Part shown: positions 7,952 to 16,186 of the stretch, piece by piece | Layout: each line of letters begins with the position of its first letter | How positions within the stretch are numbered: the stretch's first letter is position 1 | From: Arcticibacter sp041902385 | Lineage (GTDB): Bacteria; Bacteroidota; Bacteroidia; Sphingobacteriales; Sphingobacteriaceae | Reading direction: 5' to 3' | NCBI RefSeq assembly: GCF_041902385.1 | Contig: NZ_CP169244.1 | Location: forward strand, 1,116,001-1,180,000 | Length of the DNA: 64,000 nt | Program-made: the position numbers and the translations under genes | The notes under the pieces: generated by a model | Told to the model about the DNA's origin: nothing | The model's database searches: none | The model's input: the letters and a program-made list of their open reading frames with translations, nothing else

Positions 7952-10063
7952 TTAGAAGAACTTTAAGCGATAATCTTTCACATCGGCCTTCTCTCTGAGC
8001 ACTTCCATGATCTGACCCTGTGCTCTTTGTCCGATCATCTGAGACATCTGCTGCTTCTGACTGAAGGTGTTCGTCAGAGGCGCCGGATTTGTAAAGCCGT
8101 TCAATTGAACAACATAAACGCCCTGCTCACCTTCTATCACCTTAGACATCTTCCGTAGCTGAAGTCCGAAAACGGTTCCTACTACCTTATTCTCCTGGGC
8201 AACGCCCGGGATGATGGGGTTAGCAAATACAACGTTTTGAACAGGCTGAACAGGACGCCCCACTTTAGAAGCAACCTGATTGATTGATGAAGCACCTGCG
8301 AGGGCCTTTTCCATCTTCTCTGACAGCATCCGTGCCTTCACATGGTTACGAACCAGCGGCTCAATCTCCTTCTTCACTTTCTCAAGGGGCAGGATACCCT
8401 TTTCGCGAATATCGTTTAAGCGGGCGACTACATAGGTATTTTCAATCTCGAACACCTTTTCAGACACGTCGCCTTCTTTTGCCTCAAACGCCCATCTCAC
8501 AAGCTCTCTCGGATTTTCCAGACCTGCTACTGCAGACTGCGAAGGAGATATATTCTCAGCCACCAGCTTCCTGAGCTTATGCTTCTGAATTTCCTCATCA
8601 AATGACTTGGAGTTTGTTGCAGCCGACAGGAAAGAAGAAGCCTTGCTATAAGCCGTCTGCTGCGTCTGGCTGCTGCTCGCTACTGTCTTGTCAACAACGG
8701 CTACCTTAGCTACTCTAGAGGAGCCTACCTGCTTGTCTATCCTCACCACGTGAACACCGAACTGGGTGGCCACCACTTTAATATCACCAGGCTTTCCGTT
8801 GAACACTGCTTCTTCGAACGCCGGGATCATCGCACCTCTTCCAAAAGTACCAAGATCACCACCTTTATCCTTTGACGCGTCAGATCCGAATTTTCCAGCA
8901 AGTTCAGCAAAGCTTCCACCCTTCTTGATCACTCCCAAAATAGAGTCAGCCTTTGCTTTTGCTTTGTCAATCCCTCCAACGGTTGCAGGATTAATCAAAA
9001 TATGACTTGCCTTTACTGAGTCAGGGCTCATCCTTACATCTACTACCTTGGCCACCTTAAACGCGCCGTTGCTGAATACAGGGCCGATGATAGTTCCGAC
9101 AGCAGCCTTAAACACAGCGGAGTCAAGTGCAGGATCAAGCTGTCCCTTTTTGACGTAAGCTACAGGGGTTTTAGTATCTGAATTTACACTGACAAAAAGT
9201 GAATCGTTAGGAGTAGTTCTGAAATCGGCAGCCAGCTTATTGATCTGCGCCCTTGTTGCAGCCGAATCAGCCTTGGAAGGACTGGCGTCGAAAACGACGT
9301 AATCAAACGTCCTGGACTCTTCCCTGTTCAGAAATCTCTTTTTATTCTTATTGTAAAACTCCTGATAATCGTTATCAGTAAGCGTTACCTTGCTGTCGGG
9401 AATAGAAGCATACTCCAGATTGACGTAGTTGAAGCTTGCAAGCTTGTTACGCTGAGAATAATCTTCCCTCGCTTCCAGAGAGGTAACATAAATACTGTTC
9501 TTTACAAGATTGTTGTATTTCTGGAACAGACGACCCTTTCTGATAGATAAGAGAAAATTCCCCCACTGCTGGCCCATGGGGCTGGAAGGATCCTGATTTC
9601 TCATATTATTCATAAAAGCGGTCAGCTGCGAACGGTTGATCTGTCCGGTCTGGGGATCGGCAAAAGCCTGAACTACCTGAGGATCGGGATTCTTACCGGT
9701 GATCATATCGCTCATTTCTGTTTCGCCCACTTCAATTCCCAGTCGTTTCACTTCCTTGTTTAACAGGATTTCCATCACCGTCTGGTTCCATGTATTTTCT
9801 ACCACATAGGAAGCCATTTGAGGGTTCAAAGTAGACTGGCCCATCTGTTGCTTAAACTGCGCCTCGTTCTGCTCTACTTTTTGTCTGAATTCGTCAATAT
9901 TAATTGCTTCTCCTGCAACTTCTCCAACATCGGTCTGATTACCCCTTAAGAAAGGACTTCCCATCTTAATGGCATCACCGACTAAAAAAGCCACTATTGC
10001 CAAACCGATCGCTCCTACAAGGATGACACCTGCCCGGTTCCGCAAAAAACTCATTATTCCCAT
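7952..10063 (-). CDS. PpiD/SurA-type peptidyl-prolyl cis-trans isomerase, membrane anchored
   Basis: 703 residues with a single N-terminal membrane anchor (MGIMSFLRNRAGVILVGAIG and following hydrophobic residues), a SurA_N-like chaperone region (about 40-260), and a parvulin domain around residues 345-440 with SHILINPA and KGGDLGTFGRGAMIPAFEEA. Such periplasmic foldases assist outer membrane protein assembly. The open frame extends 33 codons further upstream, but the conserved start MGIMSFLRN with its anchor decides for 10063. It is the last gene of a coaX/outer membrane protein/lptC operon and is followed by a terminator. Confidence 0.9.
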   Translation of the reverse strand: MGIMSFLRNRAGVILVGAIGLAIVAFLVGDAIKMGSPFLRGNQTDVGEVAGEAINIDEFRQKVEQNEAQFKQQMGQSTLNPQMASYVVENTWNQTVMEILLNKEVKRLGIEVGETEMSDMITGKNPDPQVVQAFADPQTGQINRSQLTAFMNNMRNQDPSSPMGQQWGNFLLSIRKGRLFQKYNNLVKNSIYVTSLEAREDYSQRNKLASFNYVNLEYASIPDSKVTLTDNDYQEFYNKNKKRFLNREESRTFDYVVFDASPSKADSAATRAQINKLAADFRTTPNDSLFVSVNSDTKTPVAYVKKGQLDPALDSAVFKAAVGTIIGPVFSNGAFKVAKVVDVRMSPDSVKASHILINPATVGGIDKAKAKADSILGVIKKGGSFAELAGKFGSDASKDKGGDLGTFGRGAMIPAFEEAVFNGKPGDIKVVATQFGVHVVRIDKQVGSSRVAKVAVVDKTVASSSQTQQTAYSKASSFLSAATNSKSFDEEIQKHKLRKLVAENISPSQSAVAGLENPRELVRWAFEAKEGDVSEKVFEIENTYVVARLNDIREKGILPLEKVKKEIEPLVRNHVKARMLSEKMEKALAGASSINQVASKVGRPVQPVQNVVFANPIIPGVAQENKVVGTVFGLQLRKMSKVIEGEQGVYVVQLNGFTNPAPLTNTFSQKQQMSQMIGQRAQGQIMEVLREKADVKDYRLKFF

Positions 10064-10154
10064 ATAATCTAAATTATTCGTATTCAAAAAGAGGGCGCAA
10101 GATACAATTTTTACCAAAAAATAGTAAGATAAATTATTCCAAGAGCCGTAGAAA

Positions 10155-10721
10155 TCACTCAATTAAAGTGGTACCAGAAGGAAAGTTTCCCGTCGCGTCG
10201 GTAAGTTCCCAATGTTTAAAGTCCTCATCGCTGGAGAAGCCGTTGCCGAACACGATGTTGCCATTTGGCTGGGTGATGGTGACGAGCTTGGTGGAATAGA
10301 CGGGATTGGGTCTTCGTGGGTCATAGATGAGCTCGTCAGACTTAAAGACATCGCCCTTTACGCTTGTTCCAACTACATTCTTCCTCATTTCCACTACCCG
10401 GCTGTTCTCATGTTGTATAGCATAGTCGGAAACGATGCGACTGCTTTCTTTCTGATTTTCATCAAAAAAGATCACCGTTGCCCCTTTAGGCATCTCGTAA
10501 TAAGGATTTTTGGTGTGATACCGGTTGAGCTCAGGAGTGATCACCTTGGCCTTGACTTTTGCAGAATCACTGTAAATGATCTCTACTCCCGTAGACTTGT
10601 CAACCGGGACGGACTTTTTCTGGGAGGACACTTTCTCAACTTCCCTCAGGTCATTTTCGCACGCAGTTAGCAACACTGAAGCATATGCGAGAGTAAGAAG
10701 CCAGATAAAACCGCGTTTCAA
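10155..10721 (-). CDS. lptC: LPS export protein LptC
   Basis: 188-residue lipoprotein-like LptC, which binds LPS in the periplasm between the LptBFG ABC transporter and LptA. The start MKRGFIWLLTLAYASVLLTA is a signal peptide with lipobox LTAC (Cys 21), where the E. coli protein has a transmembrane anchor; lipoprotein-type LptC is usual in Bacteroidota. The body is beta-rich with YYEMPKGATVIFFDENQ and VVEMRKNVVGTSVKGDVFKSDELIYD, typical of the OstA/LptC fold. It begins 3 bases after the upstream outer membrane protein gene. Confidence 0.88.
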   Translation of the reverse strand: MKRGFIWLLTLAYASVLLTACENDLREVEKVSSQKKSVPVDKSTGVEIIYSDSAKVKAKVITPELNRYHTKNPYYEMPKGATVIFFDENQKESSRIVSDYAIQHENSRVVEMRKNVVGTSVKGDVFKSDELIYDPRRPNPVYSTKLVTITQPNGNIVFGNGFSSDEDFKHWELTDATGNFPSGTTLIE

Positions 10722-10724
10722 AGT

Positions 10725-12020
10725 TTAGTCGAATTTATACTTTCTAAACCACTGATCATTTAAGGTAAAGCCCAGATGCACATTTACGTACCGTTCACGA
10801 ACCAGCCGGTTTGACACAGTGCCCCGCTGGCCAAGTTCGGCAGCTACGTTTATCTTATAGAAGGTTGTCCTGGTGGGACTGGCCTGCAAAGGAAAACCGA
10901 AGCCGACCGTAACCGCCATCTGCTCTACGTCTGTATTATTCAAACGGACATTGGTTTTGTCATAGGAGAACCCCAATCTGTAGTCGACCACTTTGAAATA
11001 ACTTCCAACAGAATTGATATCAGGCGTGATCTGCCCGCCCACAGAGATCCCCAGAGCGTTCTGAAGGCCGGGGTTTGTGTTTCCCTCGCGATATTTGGAC
11101 CACTGTCCGAGGCGTAAATCCGCGCCGAGCAGCCACTTGTTCATCTTCTCGAAGGTAAAACCGAAGGTATGCATTACCGGCAGTTTGAGCGATTTTGTCT
11201 CAGATTCATTGAAGTAAGCCGTATCTGCTGCGACTTCTTCCTCCCCGCCTGAGCTTTTAATATACCTCGTAAAGACGCTCTTCTGATCGAGATTAAGGTT
11301 AGTTGAAGCACTTCCCGCGTAACCAAGGACCATTCTTACTTTTGAGTTGAGATTCGCGGCATATTGAAGTCCGTAGTCAAAGTTCAGTCCCCCTATGCTG
11401 CTGCTGTTTTGCTGACGTGTATTATATGCACTGTAATCATTTACAAATTCGAGGGAGCTGTTTCTTTCAAGTTTACCAAATATATAAGTCAGGTTAGCAC
11501 CTACACTCAGGTGCTTAAAAAGCTGTACGCCATATCCTAAATAAGCCTTAGATAAGCCGCCATCTCCGTTATATACGAAATCTACTGCGTTGGTATCAAG
11601 AGTGCCTCTCTGGCGGGTTTGATATCCGAGACTGCTGAAGGGGATGATACCAAAACTGAGAGCAGATGTCTTAGTGACCGGAATACCAAAGACGAGGTGG
11701 CTTAATGAACCTGTAAAATCACTTTCGGAAGCACCTCCTTTAGTCCTGCTCAAAATCTCACCACCGATTCCGCCATCGAATGTAGTCAGCTGTATAGACG
11801 AATAAGAAGCAGGATTTGCAAGGTTGACATTGTTATAAGATCCCATCTTCCTGATTCCTGCGGAAAGCCCGCCCATGGCGCGGGTTTGAGGCAAAAGCGA
11901 TCTGTTTAACAAACCCGGTCCGTACTGTGAATATGTTGAACTGGTTGTCGTTTGAGCCAGCCCCTTCAGGTTCCAGACAAAAACAAATAAAAACAAGGTA
12001 TACCTAAAAAATCTGCTCAT
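10725..12020 (-). CDS. Outer membrane beta-barrel protein, putative
   Basis: 431 residues beginning MSRFFRYTLFLFVFVWNLKG, a signal peptide with cleavage after LAQ. The mature part has alternating aromatic/hydrophobic strands typical of a barrel and a FadL/PorV-like pattern (ATRAMGGLSAGI-like start of the barrel, LANPASYSSIQLTTFD). The C-terminus ends with aromatic residues. The precise role is unknown. It overlaps the end of coaX by 17 bp and is followed after 3 bases by lptC, suggesting a role in envelope assembly. Confidence 0.75.
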   Translation of the reverse strand: MSRFFRYTLFLFVFVWNLKGLAQTTTSSTYSQYGPGLLNRSLLPQTRAMGGLSAGIRKMGSYNNVNLANPASYSSIQLTTFDGGIGGEILSRTKGGASESDFTGSLSHLVFGIPVTKTSALSFGIIPFSSLGYQTRQRGTLDTNAVDFVYNGDGGLSKAYLGYGVQLFKHLSVGANLTYIFGKLERNSSLEFVNDYSAYNTRQQNSSSIGGLNFDYGLQYAANLNSKVRMVLGYAGSASTNLNLDQKSVFTRYIKSSGGEEEVAADTAYFNESETKSLKLPVMHTFGFTFEKMNKWLLGADLRLGQWSKYREGNTNPGLQNALGISVGGQITPDINSVGSYFKVVDYRLGFSYDKTNVRLNNTDVEQMAVTVGFGFPLQASPTRTTFYKINVAAELGQRGTVSNRLVRERYVNVHLGFTLNDQWFRKYKFD

Positions 12021-12753
12021 TATGATGAATAACTTCATTTAATCCAATCAAAACCAAATGTGGCTCCACTTTGACGTTGCCCGCAAAGATGCTACTTTTC
12101 AGCTGTCTATCAAAAAAATTAAAGTCGCCCCCACACAGAATAACCTGTAAGCCGGGCCACTTTTGCTCATATTGTTGTATAAAGCCGATTGCCTCATACA
12201 CCACTCCGTTTGCCACCCCCGACAGCATTGCTCCCGCGGTATCGTCTCCGTAATCCTTATTAAAGTCGGGATCAAAATCAATTAACGGCAGACGCCCGGT
12301 AAAAGTATTCATCGCCTTAAGCCTCATGCGGATACCAGGAGAAATACTTCCTCCGTAATAGGCCCCTTCTCTATTAATAAAATCATAGGTTATACACGTG
12401 CCTGCATCTATAACCAGGCTGTTAGCTCCCGGATTTAAAGCATATGCGCCTACCACGGCAGCATAGCGATCGAGCCCCAGAGTAGATGGAGTTTTATATA
12501 GGTTCCTTACTCCTCCGTCGAGCTCTGAGGAGAATCGCCAGTATTTGCAGTTTTTCTCCAGGAATATCCTCAACTCTGCCGGTTCTTCTGCCACGGAGGA
12601 AACAATAGCATTTGCAATAGGATAGGTCGTCAACCAAGGCAACACCTCAGCGGGCGTTACGGCAACAGCCGTTTTAAACTCCAGTAGTTCCCTGCCGGAA
12701 AATACCGCCATTTTAGAAAACGTATTACCTATGTCTACAACGAGATTATACAT
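12004..12753 (-). CDS. coaX: Type III pantothenate kinase
   Basis: CoaX phosphorylates pantothenate in the first step of CoA synthesis. The 249-residue product shows the ASKHA-type phosphate motif near the start (MYNLVVDIGNT), GLDRYAAVVGA near residue 100 and VIDAGTCITYDFI near residue 122, all diagnostic. The open frame extends 27 codons upstream but the conserved MYNLVVDIGNT fixes the start at 12753. First gene of the operon that runs to the PpiD-like gene. Confidence 0.93.
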   Translation of the reverse strand: MYNLVVDIGNTFSKMAVFSGRELLEFKTAVAVTPAEVLPWLTTYPIANAIVSSVAEEPAELRIFLEKNCKYWRFSSELDGGVRNLYKTPSTLGLDRYAAVVGAYALNPGANSLVIDAGTCITYDFINREGAYYGGSISPGIRMRLKAMNTFTGRLPLIDFDPDFNKDYGDDTAGAMLSGVANGVVYEAIGFIQQYEQKWPGLQVILCGGDFNFFDRQLKSSIFAGNVKVEPHLVLIGLNEVIHHNEQIF

Positions 12754-12997
12754 TAGCTTTATTGTTGACAGGACGACAAGCCCTGTCTCCTGTAAATCTC
12801 CGCCTCCAAACCCAAAAATGTGACGCTGCTTCACAACTTGACGCCCTGAATAAAGGGGCGGAATACAGCCTGGAGGGAAGAGTGCGTGGGGGCACGAACG
12901 TCATGACACAAAACTATTTAAATTTTTATTGGTATTCGGCCGGCAGGTGTTAAAAAAGGTTAATTACAAGCAGTTGGCGACTTTCCTATACAAAGAG

Positions 12998-13972
12998 CTA
13001 CACAAACTGAAAGTAGATTATAAAGACTGCAAGCACCAGATACAGGCTTTCATAAAGCCATTTTTTAGAAGACGTGAGAAAGAAGTGAGCCGTCAGCACA
13101 GAGACGGAAGGCACCGCCATGATGAAATGATGAACCGTATAGGTGCGGGTGAGATAGAAAGACAAAAACGTAAAGCCGATGAGGAACGAGAGGATAAAGA
13201 ACGATTTCCTTACGTGAACGCTGCTTCTGTAAAGCTTTGTCCTGAGAGTAAGCAACGACAATGCAAGGATCAGCAGCACGGGGATCAATACAGTGTAATC
13301 ATAGAGGTTTACTTTGAAACCAGTCCTGAATGGTGTGATTGTTGGGATTATATTAAAAAAACTATAAAGTGAATCATTTAGATAGCATAATATCCCAACC
13401 AAAAAAGCTACCGTTATAAAACCAACAATGCCGGCAATCCATTCACGCCAATTGAACGGACGAAAAATAATCAGAGATACCCAGAGCATTGGAAGCATGC
13501 CGATGAAGGGAAAATAGATGAGCGTACCCACTGCTATAATCATCCCAATATCAAACAGCACAGCCAAAGCGTCCTCTCTCCGGTAAACACTTAAGAACTT
13601 TTCTATTATCCACAACACCAGAAAGTTGACCACCAGAGCAGGACTCAGGACGACAAAGGGTTCCAAAACGGCCGAAAGAGTTACGTACATCAAGGCGGGG
13701 ACAAAAGAAGGCTTGGCGAGCAAGTTGTAGCCATTGACAATGCGATTAAAAAGAACCGCCTGAATCAATACCAGAACTGTGGCATAGAAGACATTACTGA
13801 ATGGCGTAAAAAGATCAGAAGGAACCTTTAGAAGCAGGGCTGTATACGGTTCAAACGGGGAAAAGGCAATTGAGTCAGGGAGGCTCAGGAGGACGCCCGT
13901 GCGCAGGATGATTGCAATGACACAAAGCAATATCAGGTTAACAGGATTCAAACTTCTGAACTGACTGATCAT
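12998..13972 (-). CDS. DUF6427 family integral membrane protein
   Basis: 324 residues with about 9-10 hydrophobic transmembrane segments and the conserved FRPFNWREWIAGIVGF loop in the middle. DUF6427 is a Bacteroidota family of unknown function, often located next to upp, as here (upp and yjjG are just upstream on the same strand). A gap of about 87 bases separates it from the dinB-like gene. Confidence 0.82.
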   Translation of the reverse strand: MISQFRSLNPVNLILLCVIAIILRTGVLLSLPDSIAFSPFEPYTALLLKVPSDLFTPFSNVFYATVLVLIQAVLFNRIVNGYNLLAKPSFVPALMYVTLSAVLEPFVVLSPALVVNFLVLWIIEKFLSVYRREDALAVLFDIGMIIAVGTLIYFPFIGMLPMLWVSLIIFRPFNWREWIAGIVGFITVAFLVGILCYLNDSLYSFFNIIPTITPFRTGFKVNLYDYTVLIPVLLILALSLLTLRTKLYRSSVHVRKSFFILSFLIGFTFLSFYLTRTYTVHHFIMAVPSVSVLTAHFFLTSSKKWLYESLYLVLAVFIIYFQFV

Positions 13973-14059
13973 ACGGGGAAACGCCTTTTTTCGGAAGGCA
14001 ATATTAGGATAATTGAAGGGAATGACGAAAATTTAAATGAAAGCCTTGCCTTTGCCTGT

Positions 14060-14571
14060 TCAGTTCCCTGATAAGCGCCTTAACCGTTTGAAGTGGTATT
14101 TGCCGTATATCTCGATGAATCGAATCCACTCCTCACAATTGAGGAGGCCAAGGCGCTGATGTCTAACCCGGTTGTGCGGGGAACATTTTTTTGCTTTCGG
14201 CAGGATCTGATTAAACTTTTCAACGAAACGGATCAGTTCATTACGAGCATCCTCCTTTGAAACGACGGTGACAAGAGCGGCGATATTATCGGGTATCTTA
14301 ACAGAGCCGGGGGGAACTGTCCGAAATAAAGGATAGCGCGGGTAAACAGCGGCACGCCGTATCCCCGCTGAACTTGCCGGCCATAAATACATTTTTCTAC
14401 TGCAAGAAGCGAGCGCATGTTCACCTGGTTAATGTGGCAATAGATCTCCGACACCGACCAGCTGCCGTCTTCAGGTTTCCTGCAAAACTCTTCCTCCGAG
14501 AATCCTCTCAGAGCCTCCTGATATTTGTTGATCACATCCAGAACAGACCGGGTGTTTATCCTGCTACTCAT
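14060..14571 (-). CDS. DinB-like protein, frameshifted
   Basis: DinB/YfiT-type four-helix-bundle protein, a metal-binding family of mostly unknown function. The N-terminal part has SWSVSEIYCHINQVN with the family's first histidine. The C-terminal part in another frame has CEEWIRFIEIYGKYHFKRLRRL with the H-x3-H-like second motif. The break is at a G6 run (plus strand 14309-14314); one more base joins the halves as FGQFPPGSVKIPDNI and yields 170 aa, the normal size. It overlaps the yjjG stop by 4 bp (ATGA), so it is translationally coupled in the upp-yjjG-dinB group. Confidence 0.8.
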
Positions 14572-15260
14572 AATAACATGGTAAGTTCCTCTAAACTGTT
14601 TATTTGAGCTGGCACGTCCGGGGGAACAGGCTTTCTTGCAGGATTGAAATAGATGGCGTCTATCCCAAAACGTATTGCGCCCCGGATATCTGCTTCTATG
14701 CTATCGCCGACCATCACGCTCTCTTCTTTCGAGGCACCCGAACCTTCCAGTGCGAAGCTAAAAATAGCCGGATCGGGCTTATTAACTCCAACTAATTCAG
14801 AAATAATGATTGACTGAAAGTACTGGCGAAGTTCACATTGATCGACTTTTGATGTGGTAGCTTCCAAAAAACCGTTTGATATCAGATGCAGCGTATACTT
14901 GCTCTTCAAATATGCTAAGACCTCATGAACTCCTGGAAAGAGATTTGTCTTGGTCGGGCATATCCGCACATAGTCGTTCTCAAATCCAGGGGGAATGACT
15001 TCGGCAGACAAGCCCATATCAAGGAATGTCTTTTTAAAACGGGTCTCCCTTAGTTCAGTCTTACTGATCGCGCCAAGATGATAGGAAGCCCAGAGCTGAT
15101 GGTTATTTTCAGTGTATACCTTTATAAAGGTATGAGGACAGGCAACACCAAGCGCTTCCAACTGATGGGTCTGATATAGCTCATGAAGCGTTTCCTCAGC
15201 GTTCTTATCGAAATCCCAAAGTGTGTGATCGAGGTCAAAAAAAATGTGCTTGTATTTCAT
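14568..15260 (-). CDS. yjjG: YjjG-family noncanonical pyrimidine nucleotidase (HAD hydrolase)
   Basis: A HAD-superfamily 5'-nucleotidase of 230 residues. Motif I is FFDLDHTLWDFD near the start, motif II LHLISNGF, motif III lysine in GVNKPDPAIF, motif IV MVGDSIEADIRGA. The family dephosphorylates pyrimidine nucleoside monophosphates, including damaged ones. The start was set at MKYKHIFFDLDHT (15260) because homologues begin there and a purine-rich GAAAGAGTGA site precedes it; an ATG 18 bases upstream lies inside upp. It follows upp directly, consistent with a pyrimidine salvage/house-cleaning role. Confidence 0.9.
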   Translation of the reverse strand: MKYKHIFFDLDHTLWDFDKNAEETLHELYQTHQLEALGVACPHTFIKVYTENNHQLWASYHLGAISKTELRETRFKKTFLDMGLSAEVIPPGFENDYVRICPTKTNLFPGVHEVLAYLKSKYTLHLISNGFLEATTSKVDQCELRQYFQSIIISELVGVNKPDPAIFSFALEGSGASKEESVMVGDSIEADIRGAIRFGIDAIYFNPARKPVPPDVPAQINSLEELTMLL

Positions 15261-15261
15261 T

Positions 15262-15903
15262 TCACTCTTTCGTTCCATAGGCGAGGTCTCCGGCGTCTCC
15301 TAATCCCGGTACGATGTAAGCTTTAGTGGTCATCTCTTCATCGACAGCACCAAGCCACAGTTTTGCCTTAGGAAGGTTTGCCTTAACATAAGCCACGCCT
15401 TCTGTACTGGCAATCACGGATACGATATGAAGCTGCTTTACCTTGTACTGGTCAAGCAGTTCCTTACAACTCAAGACGATACTCCTGCCAGTCGCGAGCA
15501 TGGTATCGGCAACGATTACGATCCGGTCAGTCAGGTCGGGACTGGTAACATATTCTTTTTGAATAACAAATCCGTCGTCCTTAGTAGTCTGACGATAGGC
15601 TGCGATAAAGGCAGAATCTGCTTTGTCAAAGTAATTCAACAAGCCCTGATGGAGAGGCAGGCCTGCACGGAGTATCGTTGCGAGAACCGGCTGCTCAGCA
15701 GGAACCGGAACAAGGGCTGCACCTAGCGGCGTCTCAAATTCAGTCTCCACATAGGTGAATGTCTTGCTTATTTCATATGCAAAGATCTCTCCGATTCGTT
15801 CCAGATTTCGCCGAAACCGCATGCTATCCTGCTGTATTTGAGCGTCTCTCAATTCAGCAAGAAAGTTATTCCCAACAGAAGCAGTATTACTTAAAACAAA
15901 CAT
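15262..15903 (-). CDS. upp: Uracil phosphoribosyltransferase
   Basis: Upp makes UMP from uracil and PRPP in pyrimidine salvage. The 213-residue protein shows ATILRAGLPLHQGLLNYF, the PRPP-binding loop region VADTMLATGRSIVLSCKELL, and the C-terminal uracil-binding IVPGLGDAGDLAYGT. The product is cytosolic. It is the first gene of the upp-yjjG-dinB group. Confidence 0.95.
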   Translation of the reverse strand: MFVLSNTASVGNNFLAELRDAQIQQDSMRFRRNLERIGEIFAYEISKTFTYVETEFETPLGAALVPVPAEQPVLATILRAGLPLHQGLLNYFDKADSAFIAAYRQTTKDDGFVIQKEYVTSPDLTDRIVIVADTMLATGRSIVLSCKELLDQYKVKQLHIVSVIASTEGVAYVKANLPKAKLWLGAVDEEMTTKAYIVPGLGDAGDLAYGTKE

Positions 15904-16100
15904 ATAAGGTTAAAATTAATGATTTCTAATTGTATAAAACACAAGAATCGCAAATGTCGTGGTCATATATTGTAATAAAAATGACGCAAAGCAGCCTTTT
16001 TCAAATTCTTCGGGAGTGAATAAACTAAAGCGACAGGTCTTCCGTTATATATAGCATATAGCGTTATTTTAATGCTGTTGTTAAATAAGGTTTGATTTGA

Positions 16101-16136
16101 GAGGCTGTCCTATGAGCGGGGGCAGCCTCTTTTTAT
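16101..16136 (+). terminator. Orphan terminator-like hairpin upstream of uvrB
   Basis: Stem GAGGCTG/CAGCCTC (16101-16107 with 16123-16129) extended by further pairs inward, then TTTTTATT. It points in the plus direction, but no plus-strand gene lies immediately upstream; the neighbour upp is transcribed away from it. It ends about 50 bases before the uvrB start. Confidence 0.6.
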
Positions 16137-16172
16137 TCTGCCTGACGCGGTATCCAGCCGGCGCATAATTCT

Positions 16173-16180
16173 TATCTTTG
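16173..16180 (+). promoter_or_regulatory. -7 box of uvrB
   Basis: TATCTTTG matches TAnnTTTG exactly and ends 6 nt before the uvrB ATG at 16187. A start point a few bases downstream would produce a leaderless or nearly leaderless mRNA. No good -33 box is visible. Confidence 0.45.
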
Positions 16181-16186
16181 ATATCG

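Noticed and set aside
10163..10670. Open frames on both strands overlapping lptC
   Set aside because: They are shadows of lptC; only the lptC frame has a signal peptide and family motifs.
12754..12997. Possible pseudogene upstream of coaX
   Set aside because: No family-level similarity could be recognised and both strands carry stops; treated as plain intergenic DNA.
12929..13372. 147-codon plus-strand open frame with many charged residues
   Set aside because: It is antisense to the DUF6427 membrane protein, and its composition mirrors hydrophobic codons on the other strand.
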